Positions 35,021-42,753 of a DNA stretch of 64,000 nt are shown in pieces. How positions within the stretch are numbered: position 1 is the stretch's first letter; the number at the start of each line of letters is the position of its first letter. The notes under the pieces are model-generated. The model saw only the letters and a list, made by a program, of their open reading frames with translations. It did not search any database and was not told the origin of the DNA. The translations under genes were made by a program, and so were the position numbers. The stretch covers positions 248,001 to 312,000 of the forward strand of contig NZ_LUVZ01000044.1 in assembly GCF_001593385.1 (NCBI RefSeq). The letters run 5' to 3'. This DNA is from Chryseobacterium cucumeris. Lineage in GTDB: Bacteria > Bacteroidota > Bacteroidia > Flavobacteriales > Weeksellaceae.

Positions 35021-35953
35021 TTAATTTTCTTTTGTATCCTGTGCACTTTCAGTAATATCAGCTGCTTGTAAGCTTTTAATAGCTGATTTGGTGGATGACG
35101 TTGTACTTCCGCCGATGATGTATAATTTATTGTTATATACCTCTGCAGCAGCATGTCTTCTGGGAATCATATTAGAGGATAACTGATGGAATTTGTTGGT
35201 TGTCGTATCAAAATAGGCCAGAAAAGCCTGATTATTATAACCTCCTGCCATAAAAATCTTATCACCGGATACCGCTAATGAATGTCCGGATATTCCGGCA
35301 GGCATTATAAACTGATCGGTCCAGCGATTAGTATTGAGATCGAAAACATTGATCAGACGGGATGAAGTACCGTTAAAACCGCCAATGACATACAATTTAT
35401 CATTCACAATTTTACCTTTTGCTTCTCTGGCGTTGGGCATATCCGGTAGTGGATGCCAGGTATTGGAAGCAATATCATAATATTGAAATCTGTTAGAAAA
35501 TACAGTGGTTGCAGCATTGTTGAGTCCGCTGCCACCGAACACATATATTTTTCCGTTATGGATAGCAGAACCAGCATTTCCAGTATAGGAACGGTTAACA
35601 GCTCCCTTCGTTACTTTCTGGGTTTTAAGGTCTACAATTTCAAGATGACTGTTTCCCCAGCCGTTAAAAATATAAATCTTATGATCGTACGTCTCCGAAT
35701 TCGCAAATTTTTTGGGACTTAGAGTCGCATTGAGAACACTCCATTTATTATCGGTAATATTATATTTTTCAATAAAATTGGCATTGCCTCCGTTTTGCTG
35801 ATATCCATTGCTCACATAGATATTATCATCCACGATGACACTTGTTATGGCACCTCTGCCTGCAGACATATTAGCGAGAGTTTTAAACTGAAGCGTTTGT
35901 GCATAGGTGAACAGTGAGCCCAAAAATGAAAGGAATAATAATTTTGTTTTCAA
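35021..35953 (-). CDS. Secreted Kelch-repeat protein (copy 1)
   Basis: 310-residue exported beta-propeller protein. Signal peptide MKTKLLFLSFLGSLFTYAQ, then about five to six Kelch repeats, each with a GG/G pair and spaced Tyr and Trp: SVIVDDNIYVSNGYQQNGGN, KIYVFGGSGL, KLYVIGGFNGTS, KIFMAGGYNN and KLYIIGGSTTSS. Kelch propellers usually bind glycans or proteins. It is a tandem paralogue of the gene at 36100-37032, with the same length and closely similar sequence. A TATATTTG box lies at 35995-36002. Function unknown. Confidence 0.88.
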   Translation of the reverse strand: MKTKLLFLSFLGSLFTYAQTLQFKTLANMSAGRGAITSVIVDDNIYVSNGYQQNGGNANFIEKYNITDNKWSVLNATLSPKKFANSETYDHKIYIFNGWGNSHLEIVDLKTQKVTKGAVNRSYTGNAGSAIHNGKIYVFGGSGLNNAATTVFSNRFQYYDIASNTWHPLPDMPNAREAKGKIVNDKLYVIGGFNGTSSRLINVFDLNTNRWTDQFIMPAGISGHSLAVSGDKIFMAGGYNNQAFLAYFDTTTNKFHQLSSNMIPRRHAAAEVYNNKLYIIGGSTTSSTKSAIKSLQAADITESAQDTKEN

Positions 35954-35994
35954 TGGTAGTAAGATTTCGTGTTTGTTTTACCTATTTATAGAAA

Positions 35995-36002
35995 CAAATA
36001 TA
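35995..36002 (-). promoter_or_regulatory. -7 box of Kelch copy 1
   Basis: TATATTTG on the minus strand fits TAnnTTTG, 41 nt before the ATG. Confidence 0.5.
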
Positions 36003-36056
36003 TGTAAAAGCTGAATCTGAAGTGGGAGATTCGAATTTTATTTTTTGATGGCGTCT

Positions 36057-36072
36057 GGTCTCCCGACTTTGC
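36057..36072. repeat. 16-bp sequence with an inverted match at 38780
   Basis: GGTCTCCCGACTTTGC, whose exact reverse complement is at 38780-38795. It lies after the stop of Kelch copy 2. Confidence 0.6.
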
Positions 36073-36099
36073 AGTGCTGGGTACTAATAGTTTTTTCGT

Positions 36100-37032
36100 T
36101 TATGGTGATAACGGGATATTCAGATTGAACATTATTTCATTAATCTCTGCAAATTGTGTGCTTTTAATAGAGGATGATGGAAGAGTACTTGTATTTCCTC
36201 CAATGATGTATAATCTGTTGTTATATACTTCTGCAGCTGCGTGTCTTCGGGGACTCATATTGGATGATAGCTGGTAGAATTTATGGGTGGTAGTATCAAA
36301 ATAGGCCAGAAAATCCTGATTATTATAATCACCTACAATGAAAATCTTATTATCGGCTACTGCCAATGAGTGGCCGGATATCCCAACAGGCATTTTATAC
36401 TGATCGGTCCAACGATTCGTAGTAAGGTCGTAAACATCGATCAGATTAGAAGAAGCTTCGTTAAAACCACCAATGACATACAGTTTATTATTAACAATTT
36501 TACCTTTTGTTTCTTTGGCTATAGGCATATCCGGTAATGGATGCCATGTATCTGAAGCAATGTCGTAATACTGAAATTTATCAGAATATATAGGCGCGCC
36601 GTTTAATCCGCTGCCTCCAAACACATATATTTTCCCATTATATATGGCAGAACCGGAACCGCCGGCATAATAAGGATTAATGGCTCCTTCGGTTACGGTA
36701 TTGGTTGCAAGATCTAAAATTTCAAGATGACAGTTCCCCAAACCGTTAAAAATATAGATCTTATTATGGTAAGCCTCCGAATTAGCAAATCTTTTGGGGC
36801 TTAGAGTGGTATTGAGAATGCTCCAGCTGTCATCGGTAATATTATATTTCTCAATATAATTGACTTCTTTATCTGCTGTATAGCCATTGGAAACATAAAT
36901 ATTATCATTCACTATTACACTTGCTATGGCCCCTCTGCCTGCAGACATACCGGCGAGTTTTTGAAAATGAAGCGTTTGTGCATGGACCAGCAAGGTACCT
37001 AAAAATGACAGGAATAATAATTTTGTTTTCAA
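36100..37032 (-). CDS. Secreted Kelch-repeat protein (copy 2)
   Basis: 310-residue exported beta-propeller and tandem paralogue of the gene at 35021. Signal peptide MKTKLLFLSFLGTLLVHAQ, then Kelch repeats ASVIVNDNIYVSNGY, KIYVFGGSGLNGAP, KLYVIGGFNEAS, KIFIVGDYNN (one GG replaced by GD) and LYIIGGNTSTL. Equal length and similar spacing indicate a local duplication. The C-terminal tail differs (IMFNLNIPLSP, against TKEN in copy 1), which suggests separation of roles after duplication. Function unknown. Confidence 0.88.
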   Translation of the reverse strand: MKTKLLFLSFLGTLLVHAQTLHFQKLAGMSAGRGAIASVIVNDNIYVSNGYTADKEVNYIEKYNITDDSWSILNTTLSPKRFANSEAYHNKIYIFNGLGNCHLEILDLATNTVTEGAINPYYAGGSGSAIYNGKIYVFGGSGLNGAPIYSDKFQYYDIASDTWHPLPDMPIAKETKGKIVNNKLYVIGGFNEASSNLIDVYDLTTNRWTDQYKMPVGISGHSLAVADNKIFIVGDYNNQDFLAYFDTTTHKFYQLSSNMSPRRHAAAEVYNNRLYIIGGNTSTLPSSSIKSTQFAEINEIMFNLNIPLSP

Positions 37033-37102
37033 GGGTAGTAAGTTTTTAGTGTTTTTGTTTTATAGGCTTAAAATCAGGAGGTATAAACTTGTGTAAAACT
37101 CA

Positions 37103-37648
37103 TCAGGATTTTCCTTCGTTGATATATTCCAGATAATCCTGTTCTAAATTATTAATTTCTTCAATTAAAAAATCGTAAATATTTCCTTCATATACTTCAT
37201 AATCTTCCTCATCGTATTTGTCATACTCAATTTTTATGATTCCGTTGTCGGTATAGGCTCTGTAGAGATTTCCACTGCGTTTAAAAAATAGTTGTCCCAA
37301 TGGCTTTTCCTTATATTCAAGGGCTTCCTGATGTTTTTCTTCAAATCCCATCCATGAAGGCATTTCTTCATCCTGCGAAAGTCCGTAGACAAAAAAGCCA
37401 TACCCGAATTTCCAGCTTGGAAGAACGTCAAACTCCTGAGGACGTTTCCAGATCTCTTCCTTGACTTCAAAAAGTAAGGAACCAAATGAGGTCAGAAAAT
37501 CCTTAACATCTTCACTGAAGGTAAACCCTGTGTTTTCTTCATATTTTTTAATTTGTTCTTCGGTCGCAGGTTTGGCCACAGAGCCCATGACGAAGAAATC
37601 ATCATTTAATTTCTTTTTCCTGTACCAGAATTCTTCTTTTGTTGCCAT
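37103..37648 (-). CDS. SMI1/KNR4 (SUKH-type) family protein
   Basis: 181-residue SUKH-fold protein: MATKEEFWYRKKKLNDDFFV, PATEEQIKKYEENTGFTFSE, DVKDFLTSFGSLLFEVKEEI, then a C-terminal acidic part (EYDKYDEEDYEVYEGNIYDF, NNLEQDYLEYINEGKS). SUKH members often serve as immunity proteins against toxins; no toxin is next to it. Start set at ATG 37648; the ORF is open to 37678. A TATCTTTG box at 37699-37706 is its likely promoter. The last 80 nt reappear, decayed, at 41488-41572. Confidence 0.82.
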   Translation of the reverse strand: MATKEEFWYRKKKLNDDFFVMGSVAKPATEEQIKKYEENTGFTFSEDVKDFLTSFGSLLFEVKEEIWKRPQEFDVLPSWKFGYGFFVYGLSQDEEMPSWMGFEEKHQEALEYKEKPLGQLFFKRSGNLYRAYTDNGIIKIEYDKYDEEDYEVYEGNIYDFLIEEINNLEQDYLEYINEGKS

Positions 37649-37678
37649 ATTTTGTTTTGGTGTTACAATCGTCAGCAT

Positions 37679-38100
37679 TGTTCAGATCGTTATTGAAACA
37701 AAGATAAGAGAAAGTTTGGGGATAAAAATTAGAGTGTGGGTGGATTTTGTTTTATTTCCCCAAAGTCGGGGGAGTTTGGGGAACGGGGAGAATTTCTAAA
37801 AATGCTTTTAGTTAAGTAAAGATATTTTTCTACAAAACTATTATCTGCTTGTCTGTCTGCAAAAGACAAGTTGTTTTTTTGTAAGTTATTGAAAATGATA
37901 TAATAAAGTTAGAAGTTTCTTTGAGAAAATACAAAAATGAAGTTATGATATTTAACATATCATACAGCGGGGAAAATTGATAAATATCAGCTGTAATGGT
38001 ATGATGAGGCAGGTGTTTCTTCGCTAACTTTGAGTATGAAAAAGGAATTTATGGTTCGTTTTTCATTGTTAATTTTCACAATAATCTAAACAAAAATGGT
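37679..38100. promoter_or_regulatory. 422-nt intergenic region with two divergent promoter boxes
   Basis: It holds TATCTTTG (minus, 37699-37706) before the SUKH gene and TAACTTTG (plus, 38025-38032) before the CBS gene. G-rich strings (GTCGGGGGAGTTTGGGGAAC) lie near 37758-37790. A 17-residue ORF at 38038 was judged chance. Nothing else is seen. Confidence 0.5.
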
Positions 38101-38529
38101 ATGAAACAAAGAGTTCCAATTTCCCAAATTATGACGAAAGACCTGATTACACTCAATCTTACACAATCATTGTATGAGGCTGAAAATTTATTTAAAAAAA
38201 ATAAAATCAGGCATATTCCGGTTGTCGAAAATCAAAAGTTATTAGGCGTATTAAGTTATAGTGATTTATTAAAAATCAGCTATGCGGATGTAGAACAATC
38301 GGATGATGCGGAAGATGTTCCTGTATCAGCAGTGGTATACGACGTATTTACTATTTCGCAGGTGATGACAAAAGCTCCTCTCACAGTAAATCCTGAGACC
38401 ACCATAAAAGAAGTGGCAGAGATTTTATCCGAACATAGTTTTCATTCTGTTCCGGTGGTAGAAAATGGTGACCTAAAAGGTATTGTAACTACTACAGATA
38501 TTTTAAAGTATTTATTGCAGCAGTATTAA
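38101..38529 (+). CDS. Two-CBS-domain protein
   Basis: 142-residue cytosolic protein made of two CBS domains. The first, residues 8-65: ISQIMTKDLITLNLTQSLYE, NKIRHIPVVENQKLLGVLSY; the second, residues 82-140: ISQVMTKAPLTVNPETTIKE, HSFHSVPVVENGDLKGIVTT. CBS pairs usually bind adenine nucleotides to sense energy state. No enzymatic domain is attached, so it must act on a partner. A TAACTTTG box at 38025-38032 is the likely promoter and a strong terminator follows at 38617. Confidence 0.93.
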   Translation: MKQRVPISQIMTKDLITLNLTQSLYEAENLFKKNKIRHIPVVENQKLLGVLSYSDLLKISYADVEQSDDAEDVPVSAVVYDVFTISQVMTKAPLTVNPETTIKEVAEILSEHSFHSVPVVENGDLKGIVTTTDILKYLLQQY

Positions 38530-38616
38530 ACGGCCCAGTATTCACTTTAAATGCCCATTTATACTGAATACCTTAAATTTTCCAAATTCAGAGTAATTGG
38601 AGATTATATACGTATA

Positions 38617-38653
38617 AGAAACCCGAAGTCTGGACTTCGGGTTTCTTTATTTT
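38617..38653 (+). terminator. Terminator after the CBS gene
   Basis: AGAAACCCGAAGTC / GACTTCGGGTTTCT, a perfect 14-bp stem with a TG loop, followed by a T run. Confidence 0.9.
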
Positions 38654-38674
38654 TTTAGAGGCTGCTGAATGTCC

Positions 38675-38775
38675 TCCGATACTGCAAGAATTCTTCTGTG
38701 GTTATAATATTATCAATTAAAGATTCTTATAATATAAAATCAAAGCCAGAGGATACAATTGTACGGCAGCAGGCG
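38675..38775. repeat. Island palindromic repeat, copy A
   Basis: About 100 bp with a left arm CTGCAAGAATTCTTCTGTGG, a core TTATAATATTAT and a right arm GATACAATTGTACGGCAGCA. It aligns over its length with copy C at 42630-42735. It fills most of the gene-free stretch 38530-38852. Confidence 0.65.
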
Positions 38776-38852
38776 AGGAGCAAAGTCGGGAGACCTTGTG
38801 GAGCAAGGTTACTGTCTTCTACAATGGTTAAAACTCACGTTAGCAACAGTTA

Positions 38853-39494
38853 TTATTTTAATTGAATTTCAATCTTTTTATCTTCCATAAATAACTTTAT
38901 CCAATTCGGAAGTTCATTATTTCCTGGAATGCATTCGATTAAACTTTTATTATTTTTATAATTTTCTATAGCTTTTTTCCCAAACTTGATTTTCATTTCA
39001 TAAATTTCATTGCCACCATATCCAATCCAGGCTTTTGTTATTATTTGCTTGTTGTTTTCAATATTATGATAAAGTAAAGATTTTGTGTCTTCGGGTAAAT
39101 GGTGTATACCATCACACCAAAAACTCTTAGCATAATATTTTATATTTTCATTTTCAATGTTTTTAAAATCCAGAGACCATTCTAAATGGCTGCAAAATTC
39201 TAAATTAAACATGGGTTCATTAAGATTATAATTAAAAGCACCACAATTGGGACATTCAATATATTCTCCATTCAATTTTTCAAACTCACATTCTGTACAT
39301 CTGCCATTTCTATTGTTTACATGTTGAATAACAATTCTTGCTTCATTTTTGTCCAAATTGAATTCGTCAATTAATTTTTTTTCAGCAAATACTTTTAAAT
39401 CGTTTTGCATCAAAATATAAAGATCAAGCTTTTGTTCTTCAGAAAAGTTTAGAATAATAACTTCATTTTTACATTTGTTGCAATTCATTTTCAT
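38853..39494 (-). CDS. Zinc-ribbon protein, unknown function
   Basis: 213-residue cytosolic protein with several Cys pairs: MNCNKCKNEV at the N-terminus, GRCTECEFEKLNGEYIECPN (CxxC then CPNC) near residues 72-93, and single Cys in FCSHLEW, WCDGIH and LIECIPG. The pairs suggest two zinc ribbons. No named family recognised. The start is set at ATG 39494 (two residues before MNC); a TAAATTTG box at 39525-39532 supports this. It is the first gene of the accessory island. Confidence 0.6.
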   Translation of the reverse strand: MKMNCNKCKNEVIILNFSEEQKLDLYILMQNDLKVFAEKKLIDEFNLDKNEARIVIQHVNNRNGRCTECEFEKLNGEYIECPNCGAFNYNLNEPMFNLEFCSHLEWSLDFKNIENENIKYYAKSFWCDGIHHLPEDTKSLLYHNIENNKQIITKAWIGYGGNEIYEMKIKFGKKAIENYKNNKSLIECIPGNNELPNWIKLFMEDKKIEIQLK

Positions 39495-39524
39495 TCTTAA
39501 TTTGTTTTTTTTGTTACAAACATC

Positions 39525-39532
39525 CAAATTTA
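39525..39532 (-). promoter_or_regulatory. -7 box of the zinc-ribbon protein gene
   Basis: TAAATTTG on the minus strand fits TAnnTTTG, 31 nt before the ATG. Confidence 0.45.
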
Positions 39533-39585
39533 GATATTCAATTAACATTTGAGAATATCTATATGTTCAAATTTAAATAGGGAGC

Positions 39586-39607
39586 ATACAATCGTGCGGT
39601 AGAGGGG
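39586..39607. repeat. Island repeat, right arm only (copy B)
   Basis: ATACAATCGTGCGGTAGAGGG, the right arm of the island repeat, just after the stop side of the lipoprotein gene. Confidence 0.55.
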
Positions 39608-39625
39608 ATGAAAATATATAAAGTT

Positions 39626-40075
39626 TTATTTAGTATAATCCCCTGCAACAATAGATTTTTCCATTGTACTTACAATCTCAGAAACGGGAATTGTAAATAT
39701 CCCGGCATTTCCTTTATCAAACTCTTTTTTCCAGTAAGAATATCCATCCATTTCAAGGGAGTCCGGTTTTTTGTAAGTCTCCTTTTTCAGACTGGTGACA
39801 CTTTTGTTCAAAGCTTCTTCTGATATGGGAAGATGGCTGAGATTTTCTGCATAACCAGTAGGGCTGGCAGGGTTTTTCATCTTCAAACCGCTGACAGAAA
39901 TATGAATCACTTTTCCGGTTTCAGGGTAGTCTTCAATCTTTAATATGGTAAGGGTAGAGCTTTTTTCTGTGGGGCGGGTTTTGTAGTTCCATTCCTGGCC
40001 GACGCTGTATTGGTCTTTTTTTGCACAGCTGAAGGACAGCAAGAATAATGCTGCTATGAAAGTATAGAGTTTCAT
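39626..40075 (-). CDS. Lipoprotein, unknown function
   Basis: 149-residue protein with lipobox: MKLYTFIAALFLLSFSCAKK, Cys17 as lipidation site. After it come QYSVGQEWNYKTRPTEKSST, a beta-rich middle (LTILKIEDYPETGKVIHISV) and a helical C-terminus (HLPISEEALNKSVTSLKKET). No family was recognised. It follows the island repeat arm at its 3' side and shares none of its spacing with the XRE gene upstream. Confidence 0.65.
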   Translation of the reverse strand: MKLYTFIAALFLLSFSCAKKDQYSVGQEWNYKTRPTEKSSTLTILKIEDYPETGKVIHISVSGLKMKNPASPTGYAENLSHLPISEEALNKSVTSLKKETYKKPDSLEMDGYSYWKKEFDKGNAGIFTIPVSEIVSTMEKSIVAGDYTK

Positions 40076-40102
40076 GAAGGGTTGGTTATTAGTTTTGTTT
40101 TT

Positions 40103-40510
40103 TTATTTCTGAATCAATTGCTCCAGCCTGGCCATCATTTCATCTTTTTCTTTCAGCATTCTTTCTTACAGCGCAATTTTTTCTTCGTGCAGTTGCAAAA
40201 CCTTATCTATAGGATGAAATGAAGGATTATGATTTATACCATTAAGTATAGAACCATTATCAAATGTATTAGCAATAATATTAACTGCTTGTTCCTCATC
40301 CATATTCTCAATAGCTTCCACAGGAACTTTCAGAATCTGGGAAATCCTTTCTAAAATATCCTCTTCAATAGTTTCTTTCTGTTCCAGAAGCGAAATCTTC
40401 TTCTGGTTCCAATCTTCACCAAGATCAAAAGCCAAGGCCTCTTGCTTGATGCCCAACATCTCCCGAAAACGCTTGATATTTCTCCCCTGATGTATTTTTT
40501 TGTTTTGCAT
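40103..40510 (-). pseudogene. XRE-family HTH regulator with an in-frame stop
   Basis: DNA-binding regulator beginning MQNKKIHQGRNIKRFREMLG then IKQEALAFDLGEDWNQKKIS (helix-turn-helix near residues 17-38). The open frame ends at TAA 40166-40168 after 114 residues (LHEEKIAL). The same frame continues after that stop with ERMLKEKDEMMARLEQLIQK and a natural stop at 40103, so the TAA replaces a probable Tyr codon and removes about 21 residues of a coiled coil. The N-terminal 114 residues could still act. A TATATTTG box lies at 40531-40538. A shorter broken copy is at 41564. Confidence 0.8.
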
Positions 40511-40582
40511 ATTTGTGTACGTTATAGAAACAAATATAAGTAAAAGTTGGGGGATAGGAAATGGGGAGTTGGGGTATTTTAT
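40399..40582. repeat. 184-bp repeat, copy 1 (HTH gene 5' end and promoter)
   Basis: Near-identical to 41581-41764, covering the start of the XRE gene, its ATG and the promoter box. Confidence 0.9.
40531..40538 (-). promoter_or_regulatory. -7 box of the XRE gene
   Basis: TATATTTG on the minus strand fits TAnnTTTG, 20 nt before the ATG. Confidence 0.55.
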
Positions 40583-40723
40583 TCAGGTTAAAAGATGATG
40601 TACTGGCATTTGCTATCCGAAGTCTCCTGACTTTGGATGACTTATTTTTTTGACGGTACAATGTCGGGGATTTTACGAAGCGAGAGGTTTTCTACATATA
40701 GTATTTCTATAAAGTTTTATATA

Positions 40724-41413
40724 TTATGATTTATTTTTTTTCATAAGCTTTTTATATCTCCTGTATTTAGAATAATTTTCTTTATTGAGAACTTTCATGG
40801 CAACCCAGGAAACTTCATCTTTTGTCCAGTTATAATAGGGAACTTCTTTTGCAAAATTTTTGCTATTTTCTTGATAGTCTATTATGTTATCAATTTTGAT
40901 GATGAAATAATTAATAGTATTTGCCTCCATAAATTTCTGCTGAGCAGTAGGTGTCCAATAATGTTTATAAGAATAAGTATCTCCGTCTTTTAATTCAAAT
41001 TTATAGGTAATTCCATCAAAGCCAAAAGTCCAATCCTTAATTTGCTTATCACTTGGAATTTCATGAATTTTTAATGATGATATAAGGTATTTTATTTCAT
41101 TAACCTGTTTTTCGGTTAAATTGAACTCCTTAATAAATGTTTGTCCTGTTTTTTTACCCTCCCAAATTTCATCAACATACATTACATATTTATTGGATTC
41201 ATCTGAAAGTTCTAAATAGTATTTATCTGAACTAAATCTGAAAAAATCTTTCTTTTCTTCAGGTTGAATAAGTTTTAATTTTTTGATGATTGGTTTTTCG
41301 TACTTATAATAATAGAGAGTATCACTGTCTTTTGTTAATTCGTATTTTTTATTTTCCTGTGCAAAAATATTTCCTGTGCAAAAAGTAAAGATTATGATGG
41401 ATAGATATTTCAT
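40724..41413 (-). CDS. Secreted protein, unknown function
   Basis: 229-residue protein with signal peptide MKYLSIIIFTFCTGNIFAQE. The body is rich in Lys, Glu and Tyr (YELTKDSDTLYYYKYEKPII, RFSSDKYYLELSDESNKYVM) and ends with a short basic tail KYRRYKKLMKKNKS. No motif or family was recognised. It is a single gene between the XRE gene and the decayed repeat block. The lower G+C look (many A/T codons) suits the accessory island. Confidence 0.6.
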   Translation of the reverse strand: MKYLSIIIFTFCTGNIFAQENKKYELTKDSDTLYYYKYEKPIIKKLKLIQPEEKKDFFRFSSDKYYLELSDESNKYVMYVDEIWEGKKTGQTFIKEFNLTEKQVNEIKYLISSLKIHEIPSDKQIKDWTFGFDGITYKFELKDGDTYSYKHYWTPTAQQKFMEANTINYFIIKIDNIIDYQENSKNFAKEVPYYNWTKDEVSWVAMKVLNKENYSKYRRYKKLMKKNKS

Positions 41414-41487
41414 AGCATATCAAATATGGTATTGAAGATAGGATGGATATTAAAAAGGTTTATAAAATAAGAATGGATAAGGACTTT

Positions 41488-41572
41488 TTTCGTTGATATA
41501 TTCCAGGTAATCTTGTTCTAAATTATTAATTCCTTCGGTTAGTAAATTGTAAAAGTATTTCCTTCAAATATT
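41488..41572 (-). pseudogene. Decayed 3' end of a SUKH protein gene
   Basis: It matches the last 85 nt of the gene at 37103 (NNLEQDYLEYINE) with substitutions and one frame break: ATATTTGAAGGAAATACT codes IFEGNT, against VYEGNI in the intact gene. Its left edge runs into a plain intergenic stretch. Confidence 0.8.
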
Positions 41573-41692
41573 TTGTGATTTCTTCTGGTTCCAGTCTTCA
41601 CCAAGATCAAAAGCCAAAGCTTCCTGCTTGATGCCCAACATCTCCCGAAACCGCTTGATATTTCTCTCCTGATGTATCTTTTTGTTTTGCAT
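41564..41692 (-). pseudogene. Truncated second copy of the XRE HTH gene
   Basis: 42 codons beginning MQNKKIHQERNIKRFREMLG, then IKQEALAFDLGEDWNQKKSQ and a stop. The first 38 codons are nearly identical to the gene at 40103 (Gly to Glu at one site). The sequence then runs straight into the SUKH remnant, so the downstream two-thirds of the gene is missing. It keeps its TATATTTG promoter box (near 41713-41720). The helix-turn-helix is complete, so a short product cannot be ruled out. Confidence 0.85.
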
Positions 41693-41764
41693 ATTTGTGT
41701 ACGTTATAGAAACAAATATAAGTAAAAGTTGGGGGATAGGAAATGGGGAGTTGGGGTATTTTAT
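41581..41764. repeat. 184-bp repeat, copy 2
   Basis: Near-identical to 40399-40582. Confidence 0.9.
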
Positions 41765-41819
41765 CCTGAGATAAAAGAGTTATGTTGTTGTTTGATGCCG
41801 AAGCCTTTTGTTTATGGTA

Positions 41820-41834
41820 CGAGCATGATGCTCG
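41820..41834. repeat. 15-bp palindrome
   Basis: CGAGCATGATGCTCG, a 7-bp stem with one central base, followed by CACTAGCGGGGCGGG. It sits 23 nt before the stop of the HEPN-motif gene and may be a terminator or repeat. Confidence 0.5.
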
Positions 41835-41856
41835 CACTAGCGGGGCGGGTTTATGT

Positions 41857-42585
41857 CTAGCTATTTTTAATAAAAGTTATAATTGTATCTCCAGATATTA
41901 TTGCACCATCACGGATCAGATTAACTTTAATAAATTCTTCATAGTGTTTGCCTTGATTATTAAAGATTTTTTTAATTATTTTTTCTGTTATTAATTGTAG
42001 TATGTCTTCTACTTTATTATCAAATTCCTTAATTATATTTACTAAATCGAAATTTTCAAAATGATTTTGATTCCGTAAAAGAGTGATTTTATCAATCTGT
42101 AAATCTGGTCTTGAGATTTCGTATACATCAAACTTATGTTCAGAATCTGTTTGTATATCCATATAATTTGATGGATGTGACGCTATTTTATTCCTTAGAG
42201 TTATTAAATTACATTCAGCTAGTTCCTTTGATAATTTTTTATAATTTGTAAGTTTAAAAACTTCCATTAGATTATCCATAGCAATTTTTTGTTGGTAAAC
42301 AGAATTTAATAGGCCATATAATCGTAAATATCTTTCTCCAATATCTGTATGTCTGCTTGGGCCTTGTAGACCAAATTTATTGAATGAAGCTTTTGCTAAT
42401 TCTGTGTCATTTATAACATAATAAGAATTAAGAATTATGTTCCAACCGAATTTTTTTTCAAAACCATAAAATTTTTTGACATCATCTCTAAATGATGTTT
42501 TACATTTTTCGCCATCCCAACGTATTGCAAAGTCGCTCAGGATTTCTTGTTGTATATCTATATATTTTTCTATAATTGAGTCCAT
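41857..42585 (-). CDS. HEPN-motif protein (putative RNase)
   Basis: 242-residue soluble, mainly helical protein. At residues 131-137 it has RNKIASH, the R-x(4-6)-H motif (with a polar residue after Arg) that marks HEPN RNases; the neighbouring LITLRNKIASHPSNYM fits the end of the HEPN bundle. HEPN proteins are frequent toxins in toxin-antitoxin and abortive-infection systems. No MNT-type nucleotidyltransferase partner lies next to it, which argues against a classic pair. The start is ATG 42585, because the longer frame starts at TTG. Family name unknown; the call rests on one motif and context. Confidence 0.55.
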   Translation of the reverse strand: MDSIIEKYIDIQQEILSDFAIRWDGEKCKTSFRDDVKKFYGFEKKFGWNIILNSYYVINDTELAKASFNKFGLQGPSRHTDIGERYLRLYGLLNSVYQQKIAMDNLMEVFKLTNYKKLSKELAECNLITLRNKIASHPSNYMDIQTDSEHKFDVYEISRPDLQIDKITLLRNQNHFENFDLVNIIKEFDNKVEDILQLITEKIIKKIFNNQGKHYEEFIKVNLIRDGAIISGDTIITFIKNS

Positions 42586-42629
42586 ATGCAATAAATCTAA
42601 TTTCAAAATTTATAATAATCTATTTCCCC

Positions 42630-42735
42630 TGCTACCACACGAATCCTTTCGTGTGGTTATAATATTATAAATTAAACATTTTGATGATATAATCTGAAAG
42701 CGAAAGCCACACGATACAATCGTGCGGTAACGGAG
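42630..42735. repeat. Island palindromic repeat, copy C
   Basis: Left arm hairpin CCACACGA / TCGTGTGG (42638-42659), core TTATAATATTAT, and right arm CCACACGATACAATCGTGCG to 42735. The outer ends, GCTACCACACGA and TCGTGCGGTAAC, form imperfect terminal inverted repeats. Confidence 0.75.
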
Positions 42736-42753
42736 ACTTTTTTATATGGATTA

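Noticed and set aside
38038..38091. Possible 17-codon leader MKKEFMVRFSLLIFTII before the CBS gene
   Set aside because: Too short and without conserved features; a chance frame in the 5' leader is equally likely.
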